From Sphingomonas sp. (GTDB lineage Bacteria > Pseudomonadota > Alphaproteobacteria > Sphingomonadales > Sphingomonadaceae): a DNA stretch of 64,000 bases. The translations under genes were made by a program, and so were the position numbers. This document shows, piece by piece, positions 27,579-35,902 of this stretch. The stretch spans positions 456,277-520,276 of the forward strand of contig NZ_JAHBZJ010000001.1 of NCBI RefSeq assembly GCF_019635455.1. The letters run 5' to 3'. Position 1 is the stretch's first letter. Each line of letters begins with the position of its first letter. A model generated the notes under the pieces. It saw only the letters and a program-made list of their open reading frames with translations, did no database searches and was not told the DNA's origin.

Positions 27579-29759
27579 ATGCGTACTTCCCTTTTCGTGA
27601 GCGTGGCATCCGCCGCGCTGCTTCTGCCTGTTGCCGCACAGGCGACCTCCGCCGATCCCGCCGCGCCCGCCGCCACGCCGGCCACCGAACCCTCCGCAGC
27701 CGAACCGCCGGCCGCCGGCCAGACTAAGGACGGCGACGCGATCGTCGTCACCGGCGTCCTTCCTACCAGCGAGCGCGACGTACTGGCCGGCACGTCGGTC
27801 GTCGCGGGCGAGGAACTGACCCGCGACCTGCGCCCCAGCATCGGCGAGACGCTGGCGAAACAGCCGGGCGTTTCGGCCACGTCCTTCGGCCCCAGCGCGT
27901 CGCGGCCGATCCTGCGCGGCTTTCAGGGTGAGCGGGTCCGCCTGCTGACCGACGGGATCGGATCGATCGATGTGTCCAACACCTCCGCCGACCATGCGGT
28001 GGTGATCGATCCGCTGCTCGCCGAGCGGGTCGAGGTGCTGCGCGGTCCGGCGGTGCTGCTCTATGGCTCGTCGGCGATCGGCGGCGTGGTCAATGTGATC
28101 GACAAGCGCATTCCGCGCAGCATCCCGAAGGACGGGGTCAGCTTCGACGGGATCGCCACCTATGGCTCGGCGGCGAACGAACGCTCACTCGCGGGGGCGG
28201 GCGACGCGGCGATCGGCGGCAATTTCGTCGTCCACGCCGATGCGTCCTATCTGAAGACCAGCGATCTGGGCATCGGCGGCTATGTGCTGTCGCCCACGGC
28301 ACGCGCGGCCGCGCTGGCTGCCGCCGCCGGCCCGACGCTGCCGGACGATCCCGATTTCGCCGCGACCGCCGCGCTCAAGGACAAGCTGCCGAACAGCGCG
28401 GCAGAGACCTGGACCGCCGGCGTCGGCGCCGCCTATGTCGGCGACACCGCCAATTTCGGCGTGTCCTATTCGCATTATGACAGCCTGTACGGCATCCCGA
28501 TCCGTTACGCGACCGCGTCGGGCGAGGAGCAGGAGGCGCCCCGGCTCGACGTGCTTCAGAACCGCTTCGATGTGCGCGGCGAGGTGCAGACCGGCGGCGG
28601 GTTCCTCGATCGCATCCGCCTGCGCGGCGCCTATGCCAATTATCGGCATTTCGAGCTGGAAGAGACCGGCGCGATCGGCACCGCCTTTTACAACAAGGGG
28701 TTTGAGGGCCGGCTCGAATTCGTCCAGGCCCGGCAGGGCGCATGGCTGGGCGCATCGGGGGTCCAGTATTTCCACCGCGACTTCAATGTCGTCGGCGACG
28801 AGGCGTTCCTGCCGGCCAACGCGACCGGCCAGTTGGGCCTGTTCACGCTCCAGCAGTTCGATCTGGGCGCGCTGAAGTTTGAGGGCGGGTTGCGGTACGA
28901 GCATACGCGACAAGAGGCGACGCCGGCCGCCGGCGACCTGCGCTTTGCGACCGCCACCCGCAACTTCGACGCGGTGTCGGGATCGGTCGGCGCGTCCTAC
29001 GCGCTGGGCGACGGTGCGAAGCTGGGCTTCAACGTCTCCCGCACCGAGCGCGCGCCGTCCGCCGAAGAGCTGTTTTCCAACGGCGCACATGCCGGCACCC
29101 AGACCTATGAGCTGGGCGATACCGGGTTCGGGCTGGAGAAAAGCTGGGGTGTCGAGGCGACCCTGCACCTGCATCATGACGGGCTGAGCTTCGACGCATC
29201 GGCCTATTACAGCTGGTTCACCGGCTATATCTCCGACACGCAGGTGGCGCAGAGCGTCTGTCAGGCCGCCGCCGCACCGAGCGGCCGGACGGTCGATTTC
29301 CCCTGCTTCCAGTTCCAGCAGACCGGCGCGCGCTATTATGGCGTCGAGGGCGATCTGTCGGCACGGGTGGCAGAGGTCGGCGACTACACGATCAATGTCG
29401 ATCTGCTGGGCGACTATGTACATGCGACGCTGGGCAATGGCGATCCGGTCGCCCGCATTCCCCCCGGGCGCCTGCTGGGCGGGATCGAGGCGCAGTCGGA
29501 CACGCTGACCGGCCGGGTCGAGGTTGAGCGCGTGTTCATGCAGGATCGGATCGCGGCCTATGAAACCCCGACCAAGGGCTACACGATGGTGAACGCGTCC
29601 TTCTCGATCAAGCCGTTCGCCTCCAATCCCAAAGTGTCGCTGACGCTGAGCGCGAACAACCTGTTCGACGTCGATGCGCGGCGCCATTCCAGCTATCTCA
29701 AGGACTTCGCCCCGCTCGCCGGGCGGGATCTCCGCGCGACTCTGCGCTTCGGACTGTAA
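27579..29759 (+). CDS. TonB-dependent receptor, ZnuD-like (zinc or copper)
   Basis: A 726-residue outer-membrane receptor. A signal peptide ends near residue 22, and the TonB-box-like DAIVVTG is at residues 53-59. The plug has RPILRGFQGERVRLL and PAVLLYGSSAIGGVVNV; the barrel ends in LRATLRFGL. A His- and Asp-rich plug loop like that of ZnuD is not obvious, so metal choice rests on the DUF2946 neighbour. It is followed by a strong hairpin. Zinc is the likeliest substrate; copper is possible. Confidence 0.85.
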   Translation: MRTSLFVSVASAALLLPVAAQATSADPAAPAATPATEPSAAEPPAAGQTKDGDAIVVTGVLPTSERDVLAGTSVVAGEELTRDLRPSIGETLAKQPGVSATSFGPSASRPILRGFQGERVRLLTDGIGSIDVSNTSADHAVVIDPLLAERVEVLRGPAVLLYGSSAIGGVVNVIDKRIPRSIPKDGVSFDGIATYGSAANERSLAGAGDAAIGGNFVVHADASYLKTSDLGIGGYVLSPTARAAALAAAAGPTLPDDPDFAATAALKDKLPNSAAETWTAGVGAAYVGDTANFGVSYSHYDSLYGIPIRYATASGEEQEAPRLDVLQNRFDVRGEVQTGGGFLDRIRLRGAYANYRHFELEETGAIGTAFYNKGFEGRLEFVQARQGAWLGASGVQYFHRDFNVVGDEAFLPANATGQLGLFTLQQFDLGALKFEGGLRYEHTRQEATPAAGDLRFATATRNFDAVSGSVGASYALGDGAKLGFNVSRTERAPSAEELFSNGAHAGTQTYELGDTGFGLEKSWGVEATLHLHHDGLSFDASAYYSWFTGYISDTQVAQSVCQAAAAPSGRTVDFPCFQFQQTGARYYGVEGDLSARVAEVGDYTINVDLLGDYVHATLGNGDPVARIPPGRLLGGIEAQSDTLTGRVEVERVFMQDRIAAYETPTKGYTMVNASFSIKPFASNPKVSLTLSANNLFDVDARRHSSYLKDFAPLAGRDLRATLRFGL

Positions 29760-29784
29760 TATGGTACCGCGATAGCGGGCAGTG

Positions 29785-29817
29785 GCGGCCCCCGATCCGG
29801 TGCGGATCGGGGGCCGC
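29785..29817 (+). terminator. Strong GC hairpin after the ZnuD-like receptor
   Basis: A perfect 14-bp stem GCGGCCCCCGATCC/GGATCGGGGGCCGC with a five-base loop begins 26 bases after the receptor stop. Only TTC follows, so it is terminator-like but without a full U-tract. Confidence 0.7.
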
Positions 29818-29845
29818 TTCGCGTTCGGGTGGAAAGCTCTCTCCG

Positions 29846-29873
29846 GCGCCCCAGCGCCCCAGCGCCCCAGCGC
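29846..29873. repeat. Tandem 8-bp repeat (GCGCCCCA, 3.5 copies)
   Basis: Three full copies of GCGCCCCA and a half copy lie between the hairpin and the exbB promoter region. The array could vary in copy number by slippage. No function is evident. Confidence 0.7.
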
Positions 29874-29882
29874 GATATTAGT

Positions 29883-29899
29883 TTGCGAATCACTTGCAA
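29883..29899 (+). promoter_or_regulatory. Candidate Fur box upstream of exbB
   Basis: TTGCGAATCACTTGCAA is a 17-bp imperfect dyad (six of eight half-site positions match) of the TTGCGAAT type expected for alphaproteobacterial Fur sites. Its right half could serve as a -35 (TTGCAA, 17 bases, TAGCTG) for exbB-exbD-tonB and the siderophore receptor. Confidence 0.4.
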
Positions 29900-29959
29900 T
29901 AGCAAAATTCACGGTCTAGCTGCGTCTCCACAATGAATAGTGGGGACACAGGGCCGATC

Positions 29960-30712
29960 ATGACCAATTATCGCATATGCGTCGCACTCGCGATTATCGG
30001 CGTGCTGATGCCGTCCACCGCGATCGCCGCGGTCACGCCGCAACTTCCCCACGCGATGAGCGTCGGCGGCATGTTCGCGCAGGCGGATTGGGTCGTGAAG
30101 CTGGTGATGATCGGCCTGATCCTGGCTTCGGTCGCCACATGGACCGTCCTGATCGCCAAGCATCTGGAACTCGCGCGTGCGCGGCGGCGGGCGGCAACGC
30201 TCTACCGCCAACTCGCCGATGCGCCCGCGCTCGCCGACCTCCCCGATCCGGTTCGCGCCGACCCCCTCGTCCATGAGGTCCGGGCCGAGCTCGACCAGTC
30301 GGCCGGCGCACTGGACGATGCCGAAGGGTTCAAGGAACGCCTGATCTCCCGGCTCGACCGGCATGAGGCCGCACAGGCACGACGGATGACGAAGGGGATC
30401 ACGATCCTCGCCACGATCGGTGCGACGGCCCCCTTTGTCGGCCTGTTCGGCACCGTGTGGGGCATCATGAACAGCTTCATCGGCATCGCCGAGAAACAGA
30501 CCACCAATCTGGCGGTCGTCGCACCCGGCATCGCCGAAGCGTTGCTGGCCACCGCGCTGGGCCTGGTCGCGGCGATCCCGGCGGTCGTCATCTACAATCA
30601 TTTCGCCCGGCAGATCGCGGCGCATCGCGCGCTGATCGCCGACAGCGCGGCGGCGCTGTTGCGGATCGTCTCCCGCGATCTGAGCCGCGGCACGATCGCG
30701 GGCGCGCGCTGA
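29960..30712 (+). CDS. exbB: TonB-system proton channel protein ExbB
   Basis: About 250 residues of the MotA/TolQ/ExbB family, which forms the inner-membrane proton channel with ExbD and energises TonB. A signal-like segment at residues 1-23 precedes the usual three membrane helices, as in exported-leader ExbB proteins. The conserved core reads ILATIGATAPFVGLFGTVWGIM and IAEALLATALGLVAAIPAV. ATG 29960 gives a good signal peptide with AGGG upstream; ATG 29933 is nine codons earlier. exbD follows after one base. Confidence 0.93.
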   Translation: MTNYRICVALAIIGVLMPSTAIAAVTPQLPHAMSVGGMFAQADWVVKLVMIGLILASVATWTVLIAKHLELARARRRAATLYRQLADAPALADLPDPVRADPLVHEVRAELDQSAGALDDAEGFKERLISRLDRHEAAQARRMTKGITILATIGATAPFVGLFGTVWGIMNSFIGIAEKQTTNLAVVAPGIAEALLATALGLVAAIPAVVIYNHFARQIAAHRALIADSAAALLRIVSRDLSRGTIAGAR

Positions 30713-30713
30713 C

Positions 30714-31139
30714 ATGGCGCTCCGCCTCGCCGCGCAGGACGAAGACCTTGCCGTCGCGCATGAAATCAACGTTACGCCGTTCATCGACGTGATGCTGGTG
30801 CTGCTGATCATCTTCATGGTCGCCGCGCCGCTGGCGACGGTGGATGTGAAGGTGGATCTGCCCGTCTCCACCGCGCGTCCCGCGCCACGCCCGGACGTGC
30901 CGGTTTACCTGTCGATCCGCGCCGATGGCGGCCTGCTGGTCAACGAACGGGTGACGGCGCCCAACGATCTGGGCGCGGCGATCGCGCGGGCGGCGGGCGG
31001 TGACCGGGACCAGCGCGTGTTCCTGCGCGCCGACCGCAGCGTCCCCTATGACCGCATCATGCAGGCGATGAACCGCCTGCGCGCCGCAGGGTTCGTGCAT
31101 GTCGCGCTGGTCGGCGCGGAATCGGGGACGGCGCAGTGA
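30714..31139 (+). CDS. exbD: TonB-system protein ExbD
   Basis: A 141-residue bitopic protein. The membrane segment INVTPFIDVMLVLLIIFMV (about residues 19-37) includes the conserved protonatable Asp25. The periplasmic domain is typical (VYLSIRADGGLLVNE, DRSVPYDRIMQAMNRLRAAG). It starts one base after exbB and overlaps the tonB GTG (GTGA). Together with ExbB and TonB it drives the receptors nearby. Confidence 0.95.
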   Translation: MALRLAAQDEDLAVAHEINVTPFIDVMLVLLIIFMVAAPLATVDVKVDLPVSTARPAPRPDVPVYLSIRADGGLLVNERVTAPNDLGAAIARAAGGDRDQRVFLRADRSVPYDRIMQAMNRLRAAGFVHVALVGAESGTAQ

Positions 31140-31897
31140 GCGATGCCCGCGCCGGATCCGGGCGATGGACCATCGCCGCCGCGATCGCGCTGGGCGGCCA
31201 TGCCGTCGCGGCCGGCATGGTGCTGGCGAGCCGGAGTGCCATATCCCCGGCCCCGCCACCGGAGCCGGTCATGCTGATCGAGCTTCCCGCCGACGCCGCA
31301 CCCACGTCCGCCCCCACGTCCGCCCCCGCGCCGGCGCCCGCCGCGCAACGCGAGGTCCGGCAGGAGCCGGCGTCGATCCGTCCCCCCGCGCCAGTGCCGG
31401 CACCGGTGCCGATCGACGTGCCGCAGCTTCGCGCGCCCGGCCCGGTCGAGGTGGCGGCGCTTCCCCTGCCCCAGCCGGCCTCCACCCGGGCCGAACCGGC
31501 GAGCCAGCCCGCACCCCAACCCGCGACAACGCGCCCGGCACCGCCCGAGGCGAGCGGCGCCGGCACCGGCACGACGGCCGGCGGCGACCCGCGCGCGCGG
31601 CGGCAGGAGGCCGATTATTTCGCGCTCGTCAGCGCCCATCTGAACCGAAAGAAACGCTATCCGATCGAGGCGAAAAAGGCGCGGCAGCAGGGGGTCGTGA
31701 CCGTCCGCTTCACCGTCGCGCGTGATGGAACCGTCTCGAACGTCGCGATCAAGCGCAGCAGCGGTCACGCGCTGCTCGATACCGCCACGACCGACTTGCT
31801 CGCCCAGGTTTCCCCGCTCCCGCGCATGCCGGCATCGATGGCGCGCGATCGCGTCACCCTGTCGCTGCCGATCGAATATGCACTGAAAACCGATTGA
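31136..31897 (+). CDS. tonB: Energy transducer TonB
   Basis: A 253-residue protein that carries proton-motive energy to outer-membrane receptors. A membrane anchor lies at about residues 11-30, a Pro/Ala-rich periplasm-spanning stretch at about 38-145, and the TonB C-terminal domain begins near 160 (YFALVSAHLNRKKRYPIEAKKA). It contains GVVTVRFTVARDGTVSNVAI. The GTG start overlaps exbD. It stands directly before the siderophore receptor, pointing to iron uptake. Confidence 0.95.
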   Translation: MSDARAGSGRWTIAAAIALGGHAVAAGMVLASRSAISPAPPPEPVMLIELPADAAPTSAPTSAPAPAPAAQREVRQEPASIRPPAPVPAPVPIDVPQLRAPGPVEVAALPLPQPASTRAEPASQPAPQPATTRPAPPEASGAGTGTTAGGDPRARRQEADYFALVSAHLNRKKRYPIEAKKARQQGVVTVRFTVARDGTVSNVAIKRSSGHALLDTATTDLLAQVSPLPRMPASMARDRVTLSLPIEYALKTD

Positions 31898-31918
31898 AAT
31901 AATGGAGGAAATTTTCCG

Positions 31919-34270
31919 ATGACAACGAACAAGGCAATCCGGCGTCCGTTGAGCCTGCGCGATCGCGGCGCCGCTGCCGCGCTGGGCATGGCGGTCGTAC
32001 TGGCGCCGCTGCCGGCATCGGCGAAGGACCAGGGGGCGCAGGACCAGGGCGGCGAGGTCGAACTCGACACGCTGAAGATCGAGGATCGTACCGCCGACGT
32101 GAATCCGAACGCCGAACCGGGCGCTCCCTATAAGGCGCGGACGTCCGGCGACGAGCGGTTGACCCGGCCGATCGCCGAACTGCCCCAGACCATGGCCGTG
32201 CTGACCAAGAAGCAGATCGACGATTCGGGCTATACCGATCTGGTCCGCATCCTCGACGCCCAGCCGGGCATCACCGTCGGCACCGGCGAAAACGGCAACG
32301 CCTTTGGTGACCGCTACATCATCCGTGGTCAGGAGGCGCGCAGCGACGTGTTCGTCGATGGATTGCGCGACCCCGGCATGACCACGCGCGAGAGCTTCGC
32401 CGTCGATCAGGTCGAAATCTCGAAGGGGCCGAACTCCACCTTTGCCGGTCGTGGTACGGCGGGCGGCGCGGTGAACCTCATCACCAAGCACGCGACCACC
32501 GACTATGATTTCACCACCGCCGATATCGGGATCGGCACCGACCGCTATATCCGCGCGACGCTCGACACCAATCTGGTCGTAAGCGACCAACTCGCCGTGC
32601 GCGCCAACCTGCTCTACGGCTATACCAACATCCCGGACCGCAAGCCGGCCGACCGCAAGCGCGAGGGGCTGGCGGTGTCGGCGACCTATGCCCCGGTCGA
32701 TACGTTCGACCTGACGCTCGATTATTACGGCCTGCGCGCCTACGACAATGCCGATCTGGGCGATTATCTGAGCGGGGACGCGACGACCGGTGACCGCAAG
32801 CCGGTGCGCACGCCTGCCTATGCCCAGGCGCAGGACTTCCAGAAATCCGACGTCGATACCGTCACCGCGCGGCTCGACTGGCGGATTTCGGACCATGTGA
32901 AACTCACCAATCGCGCGCGCTACGGCACCTCGTTCAACGGCTATGTCGTGACCGGAGCGCGCGGCGCGACGACCGGCGCCGCCAATCCGGGCGGGGCCTA
33001 CCCCACCATCACCTTCTCCACCCATCAGGGCTGGCAGGATGTCGATTATTTCGCGAACCAGGCCAATCTGCACATCGAAGGCGCCGCGCCGGGCGGCAGG
33101 AACGACCTGATTCTGGGCGTCGAATATACCGATCACCGGGTGCTGAACGGGGTCTACGCCATCGCCAATACCGGCGCGTTCAACTGCGTCACCGGCGCCG
33201 CCGCGGCGCTCAACAACTATTGCGGGATCGGCGGCGACGGTCGCCCGGTGGCCAACCTCAACACGCTGCTGGCGCGGCAGATCACACGCAGCCGGTGGGA
33301 CCAGGACTGGCACATGAAGACGGTGTCGGCCTATCTGATGGACACGATCGACGTGACGCCCGACCTGACCCTGTTCGGGGGCGTGCGCTACGATCATTTC
33401 AGCTTTGACCTCGATCTTCAGGACAACAGCCTTGCGGTGACCCGCTATGCCTATGACGGCAGTTTCTGGAACGGCCATCTTGGCGTGACGTACAAATTGG
33501 GCGAGCGAGGCATGGTCTATGCCTCGGCTGCGACCTCTGCGGACGTCAATTGCGGCGAATCCGACGTCGGCACCAATGCCGGCTATGGCGGGTGCCTGAT
33601 CCTCAACGGCACGCTGGGCGGCGGCAGGCCGGAACGGTCGGTCAACCTGGAACTCGGCACCAAACTGAACCTGTTCGACGAAAAGCTGCTGCTGACCGCC
33701 GCGCTCTTCCAGACCACCAAGCATGACGTGTTCGAGGCGTCGGGCGGCGGCTACACGCCGACCGGCACCGGCAACACCGGCAAGAACCGGGTGCGCGGGA
33801 TCGAACTGGGCGTATCGGGCAACATCACCCGCTTCTGGTCGATGCAGGCCGGCCTGACGCTGATGGATGCGGAAATCCTCGAATCCGCGTCCAACCCGGC
33901 CAATGTTGGCAAGACGCTGTCGAACTTCGCCGATTTCCAGGCGTCGCTGCTCTCCCGCTTCCAGGCGACCGACCGGCTCGCGCTCGGCTTCGCGATCAAG
34001 CACAAGAGCAAGCGCTATGGCGGACAGCCGGACACCGCGCCCGGCTATATCACGCTGGCGGGCGGCGGCTTCGTATACAGCCAGCCGGTGCCGGCCTACA
34101 CCGTCGGCGACGTGTTCGCGGAATATCGCGTCAGCCGGAATATCGACCTGCGCCTCAACGTGAACAACCTGACCGACGAGACCTATTATCTCGCCGGCTA
34201 TCGCAGCGGCACCTTCCTGTACCGGGGCGACGCGCGACAGGTGGTCGCGACCGTCGGCTTCCGTTTCTGA
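31919..34270 (+). CDS. TonB-dependent siderophore receptor
   Basis: A 783-residue outer-membrane receptor. A signal peptide ends near residue 36 (PLPASA). The siderophore-receptor plug shows DERLTRPIAELPQTMAVLTKKQ, YIIRGQEARSDVFVDGLRD and GPNSTFAGRGTAGGAVNLIT; the latter pattern is shared by the Fiu/FhuE type. It ends in VATVGFRF with the usual terminal Phe. AATGGAGG precedes the ATG. It follows tonB and precedes a PiuC hydroxylase, as Fiu-PiuC pairs do; catecholate substrate is likely but not proven. Confidence 0.92.
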   Translation: MTTNKAIRRPLSLRDRGAAAALGMAVVLAPLPASAKDQGAQDQGGEVELDTLKIEDRTADVNPNAEPGAPYKARTSGDERLTRPIAELPQTMAVLTKKQIDDSGYTDLVRILDAQPGITVGTGENGNAFGDRYIIRGQEARSDVFVDGLRDPGMTTRESFAVDQVEISKGPNSTFAGRGTAGGAVNLITKHATTDYDFTTADIGIGTDRYIRATLDTNLVVSDQLAVRANLLYGYTNIPDRKPADRKREGLAVSATYAPVDTFDLTLDYYGLRAYDNADLGDYLSGDATTGDRKPVRTPAYAQAQDFQKSDVDTVTARLDWRISDHVKLTNRARYGTSFNGYVVTGARGATTGAANPGGAYPTITFSTHQGWQDVDYFANQANLHIEGAAPGGRNDLILGVEYTDHRVLNGVYAIANTGAFNCVTGAAAALNNYCGIGGDGRPVANLNTLLARQITRSRWDQDWHMKTVSAYLMDTIDVTPDLTLFGGVRYDHFSFDLDLQDNSLAVTRYAYDGSFWNGHLGVTYKLGERGMVYASAATSADVNCGESDVGTNAGYGGCLILNGTLGGGRPERSVNLELGTKLNLFDEKLLLTAALFQTTKHDVFEASGGGYTPTGTGNTGKNRVRGIELGVSGNITRFWSMQAGLTLMDAEILESASNPANVGKTLSNFADFQASLLSRFQATDRLALGFAIKHKSKRYGGQPDTAPGYITLAGGGFVYSQPVPAYTVGDVFAEYRVSRNIDLRLNVNNLTDETYYLAGYRSGTFLYRGDARQVVATVGFRF

Positions 34271-34285
34271 CCGGTTGAGGCCGCC

Positions 34286-34969
34286 ATGCTGCTCATCATC
34301 GACAACGTGCTGGCCCCCGCCGACGTCGCGACGTTCCGCGACCGGCTGGCACGGGCGGCGTGGCGGGACGGGGCCGGCACCGCCGGCTCACGTTCGATCG
34401 CGGTCAAACAGAATCTCCAGCTTGGCCGCGACGATCCCGACGCGGTCGAGCTGGGCAACCGGATTCTCGCCGCGCTCGGCCGCAATCCGCGCTTCGTCTC
34501 CGCCTCGCTGGCGGAGCGGATCTGGCCGCCGGTGTTCAACTGCTACCGCGATGGCGGCCATTACGGCACCCACAGCGATGCCGCGCTGATGCGCCTGCCC
34601 GATGCCGGGCCGACGCTGCGCAGCGACCTGTCCGCCACGATCTTCCTGTCGGATCCAGCCGAATATGACGGCGGCGAGCTGCTGATCGAGGGGAATGCCG
34701 GCGCCACCGCGGTCAAGCTCGCGGCGGGTGGCATGGTCCTCTATCCCTCCGGCTCGTTGCATCAGGTAACTCCGGTGACGCGCGGTGAGCGCGTCTGCGC
34801 GATCAGCTGGATTCAGAGCGCGGTCGCCGACGCGCACGCGCGCGAAATGCTGTTCGACCTCGACCAGTCGATCCAGGCGCTGACCCCGGCGCGCCAGGCC
34901 GACGATCCGGACATCAACCGCCTCATCAACATCTACCACAATCTGCTGCGGCGCTGGGCAAAGCCGTGA
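34286..34969 (+). CDS. piuC: PKHD-type Fe(II)/2-oxoglutarate hydroxylase, PiuC family
   Basis: A 227-residue iron- and 2-oxoglutarate-dependent dioxygenase. The facial triad is seen as HYGTHSDAAL (His-x-Asp) and SGSLHQVTPVTRGER (distal His, with the 2-oxoglutarate-binding Arg). The C-terminal ILINIYHNLLRRW-like helix is typical. Members accompany siderophore receptors and are iron-regulated, though their substrate is unknown. It starts 16 bases after the receptor stop and its stop overlaps the next gene. Confidence 0.9.
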   Translation: MLLIIDNVLAPADVATFRDRLARAAWRDGAGTAGSRSIAVKQNLQLGRDDPDAVELGNRILAALGRNPRFVSASLAERIWPPVFNCYRDGGHYGTHSDAALMRLPDAGPTLRSDLSATIFLSDPAEYDGGELLIEGNAGATAVKLAAGGMVLYPSGSLHQVTPVTRGERVCAISWIQSAVADAHAREMLFDLDQSIQALTPARQADDPDINRLINIYHNLLRRWAKP

Positions 34970-35547
34970 CCCGGCGGAAACGCGCTCTGGTCCTGACGCT
35001 GATCGCCCTGCCGGGACTGTGGATCGTGCTGCGCCTGGTGACGGGCGACGCGCTGGCGATGGATTTCTATCACCTCAGCGGCGAGATGGCGGTCCGGCTG
35101 ATGATCGCCGCGCTGCTCCCCGGCCCGCTCGTCGCCTGGTTCGGGGCCGGCCCGCTGCTGCGCGGCTGGCTCGCGGTCCGCCGCAATCTGGGCGTGGGCG
35201 CCGCCTGCTACGCGCTGCTCCATCTGTCGCTCTACATCATCGAGATGCGGCAGGTCGCGGCGATGCTGGACGAATTGACCCTTCCCGCGATCTGGACCGG
35301 ATGGATCGCGCTCGCGCTGCTCTGCATTCCGGCGGCGATCAGCTTCGACCGCGCGGCACGCACCCTCGGCCGGCGGTGGAAGGCGCTTCAGCGGCTGGTC
35401 TATCCCGCGTTCCTGATCGCGATCGCCCATTGGCTGCTGCTCGACTGGCACTGGGTGCCGGCGGCGCTTCACCTTGCCCCCGTCCTTGCGGCGTGGGTCC
35501 TGCGCGCCCGCGCGCAAGCCGGCCATCATCAAAGGAGAATGACGTGA
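34966..35547 (+). CDS. MsrQ-like ferric reductase transmembrane protein
   Basis: A 193-residue integral membrane protein with about five to six hydrophobic segments and conserved His residues on them (YALLHLSLY, LIAIAHWLLLDW) suited to haem ligation. Layout matches the ferric-reductase-like transmembrane family that includes MsrQ. No msrP gene lies nearby. Its setting between a PiuC hydroxylase and a PepSY-like protein suggests electron transfer to periplasmic iron rather than methionine sulfoxide repair. That role is inference. Confidence 0.8.
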   Translation: MTRRKRALVLTLIALPGLWIVLRLVTGDALAMDFYHLSGEMAVRLMIAALLPGPLVAWFGAGPLLRGWLAVRRNLGVGAACYALLHLSLYIIEMRQVAAMLDELTLPAIWTGWIALALLCIPAAISFDRAARTLGRRWKALQRLVYPAFLIAIAHWLLLDWHWVPAALHLAPVLAAWVLRARAQAGHHQRRMT

Positions 35548-35873
35548 ACCCGATCGCCCGCGCCCTGCGCCTGCCCGCCCCCCTGCTGCTGCTGTCGCTG
35601 CTCACGGTTCAGCCCGCGCGTGCCGATGGCGACGTCACCTGTGGCGGCGGCCCGCAATCGGGCTGGCAGGACATCGCGAAGCTCAAGAAGGCCGTTTGGC
35701 TGGAACGCTGGGAGGTGCTGAAGGTCCAGGTCGAGGGCGATTGTTACGAAGTCTATGCCCGCACCGAACAGGGACAGGCGATCGAGGCGTTCTTTCACCC
35801 CGTCACGCTCAGGAAGCTGGTGGTGTTCCGGCGCGGGCGCGAAATCTATCGCGCAAAGGGCTTCACCGGCTGA
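35544..35873 (+). CDS. Small exported PepSY-like protein
   Basis: A 109-residue protein with a clear signal peptide (LPAPLLLLSLLTVQPARA). The mature part is PepSY-like: AVWLERWEVLKVQVEGDCYEVY, then FFHPVTLRKLVVFRRG. The GTG at 35544 is set by an AAAGGAG Shine-Dalgarno at 35531-35537. It overlaps the end of the MsrQ-like gene. PepSY domains often accompany ferric reductases; here the two pieces are separate genes. Confidence 0.82.
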   Translation: MNPIARALRLPAPLLLLSLLTVQPARADGDVTCGGGPQSGWQDIAKLKKAVWLERWEVLKVQVEGDCYEVYARTEQGQAIEAFFHPVTLRKLVVFRRGREIYRAKGFTG

Positions 35874-35902
35874 CCGGCGATCGACCGGTCGGGCCGGGCC
35901 GT

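Noticed and set aside
31046..34003. 985-codon minus-strand frame opposite tonB and the siderophore receptor
   Set aside because: Antisense shadow of two clear genes, with no recognisable motif.
34966..35547. MsrQ of an MsrPQ system
   Set aside because: No msrP is next to it and the gene belongs to the iron-uptake run, so the specific MsrQ name was not given.
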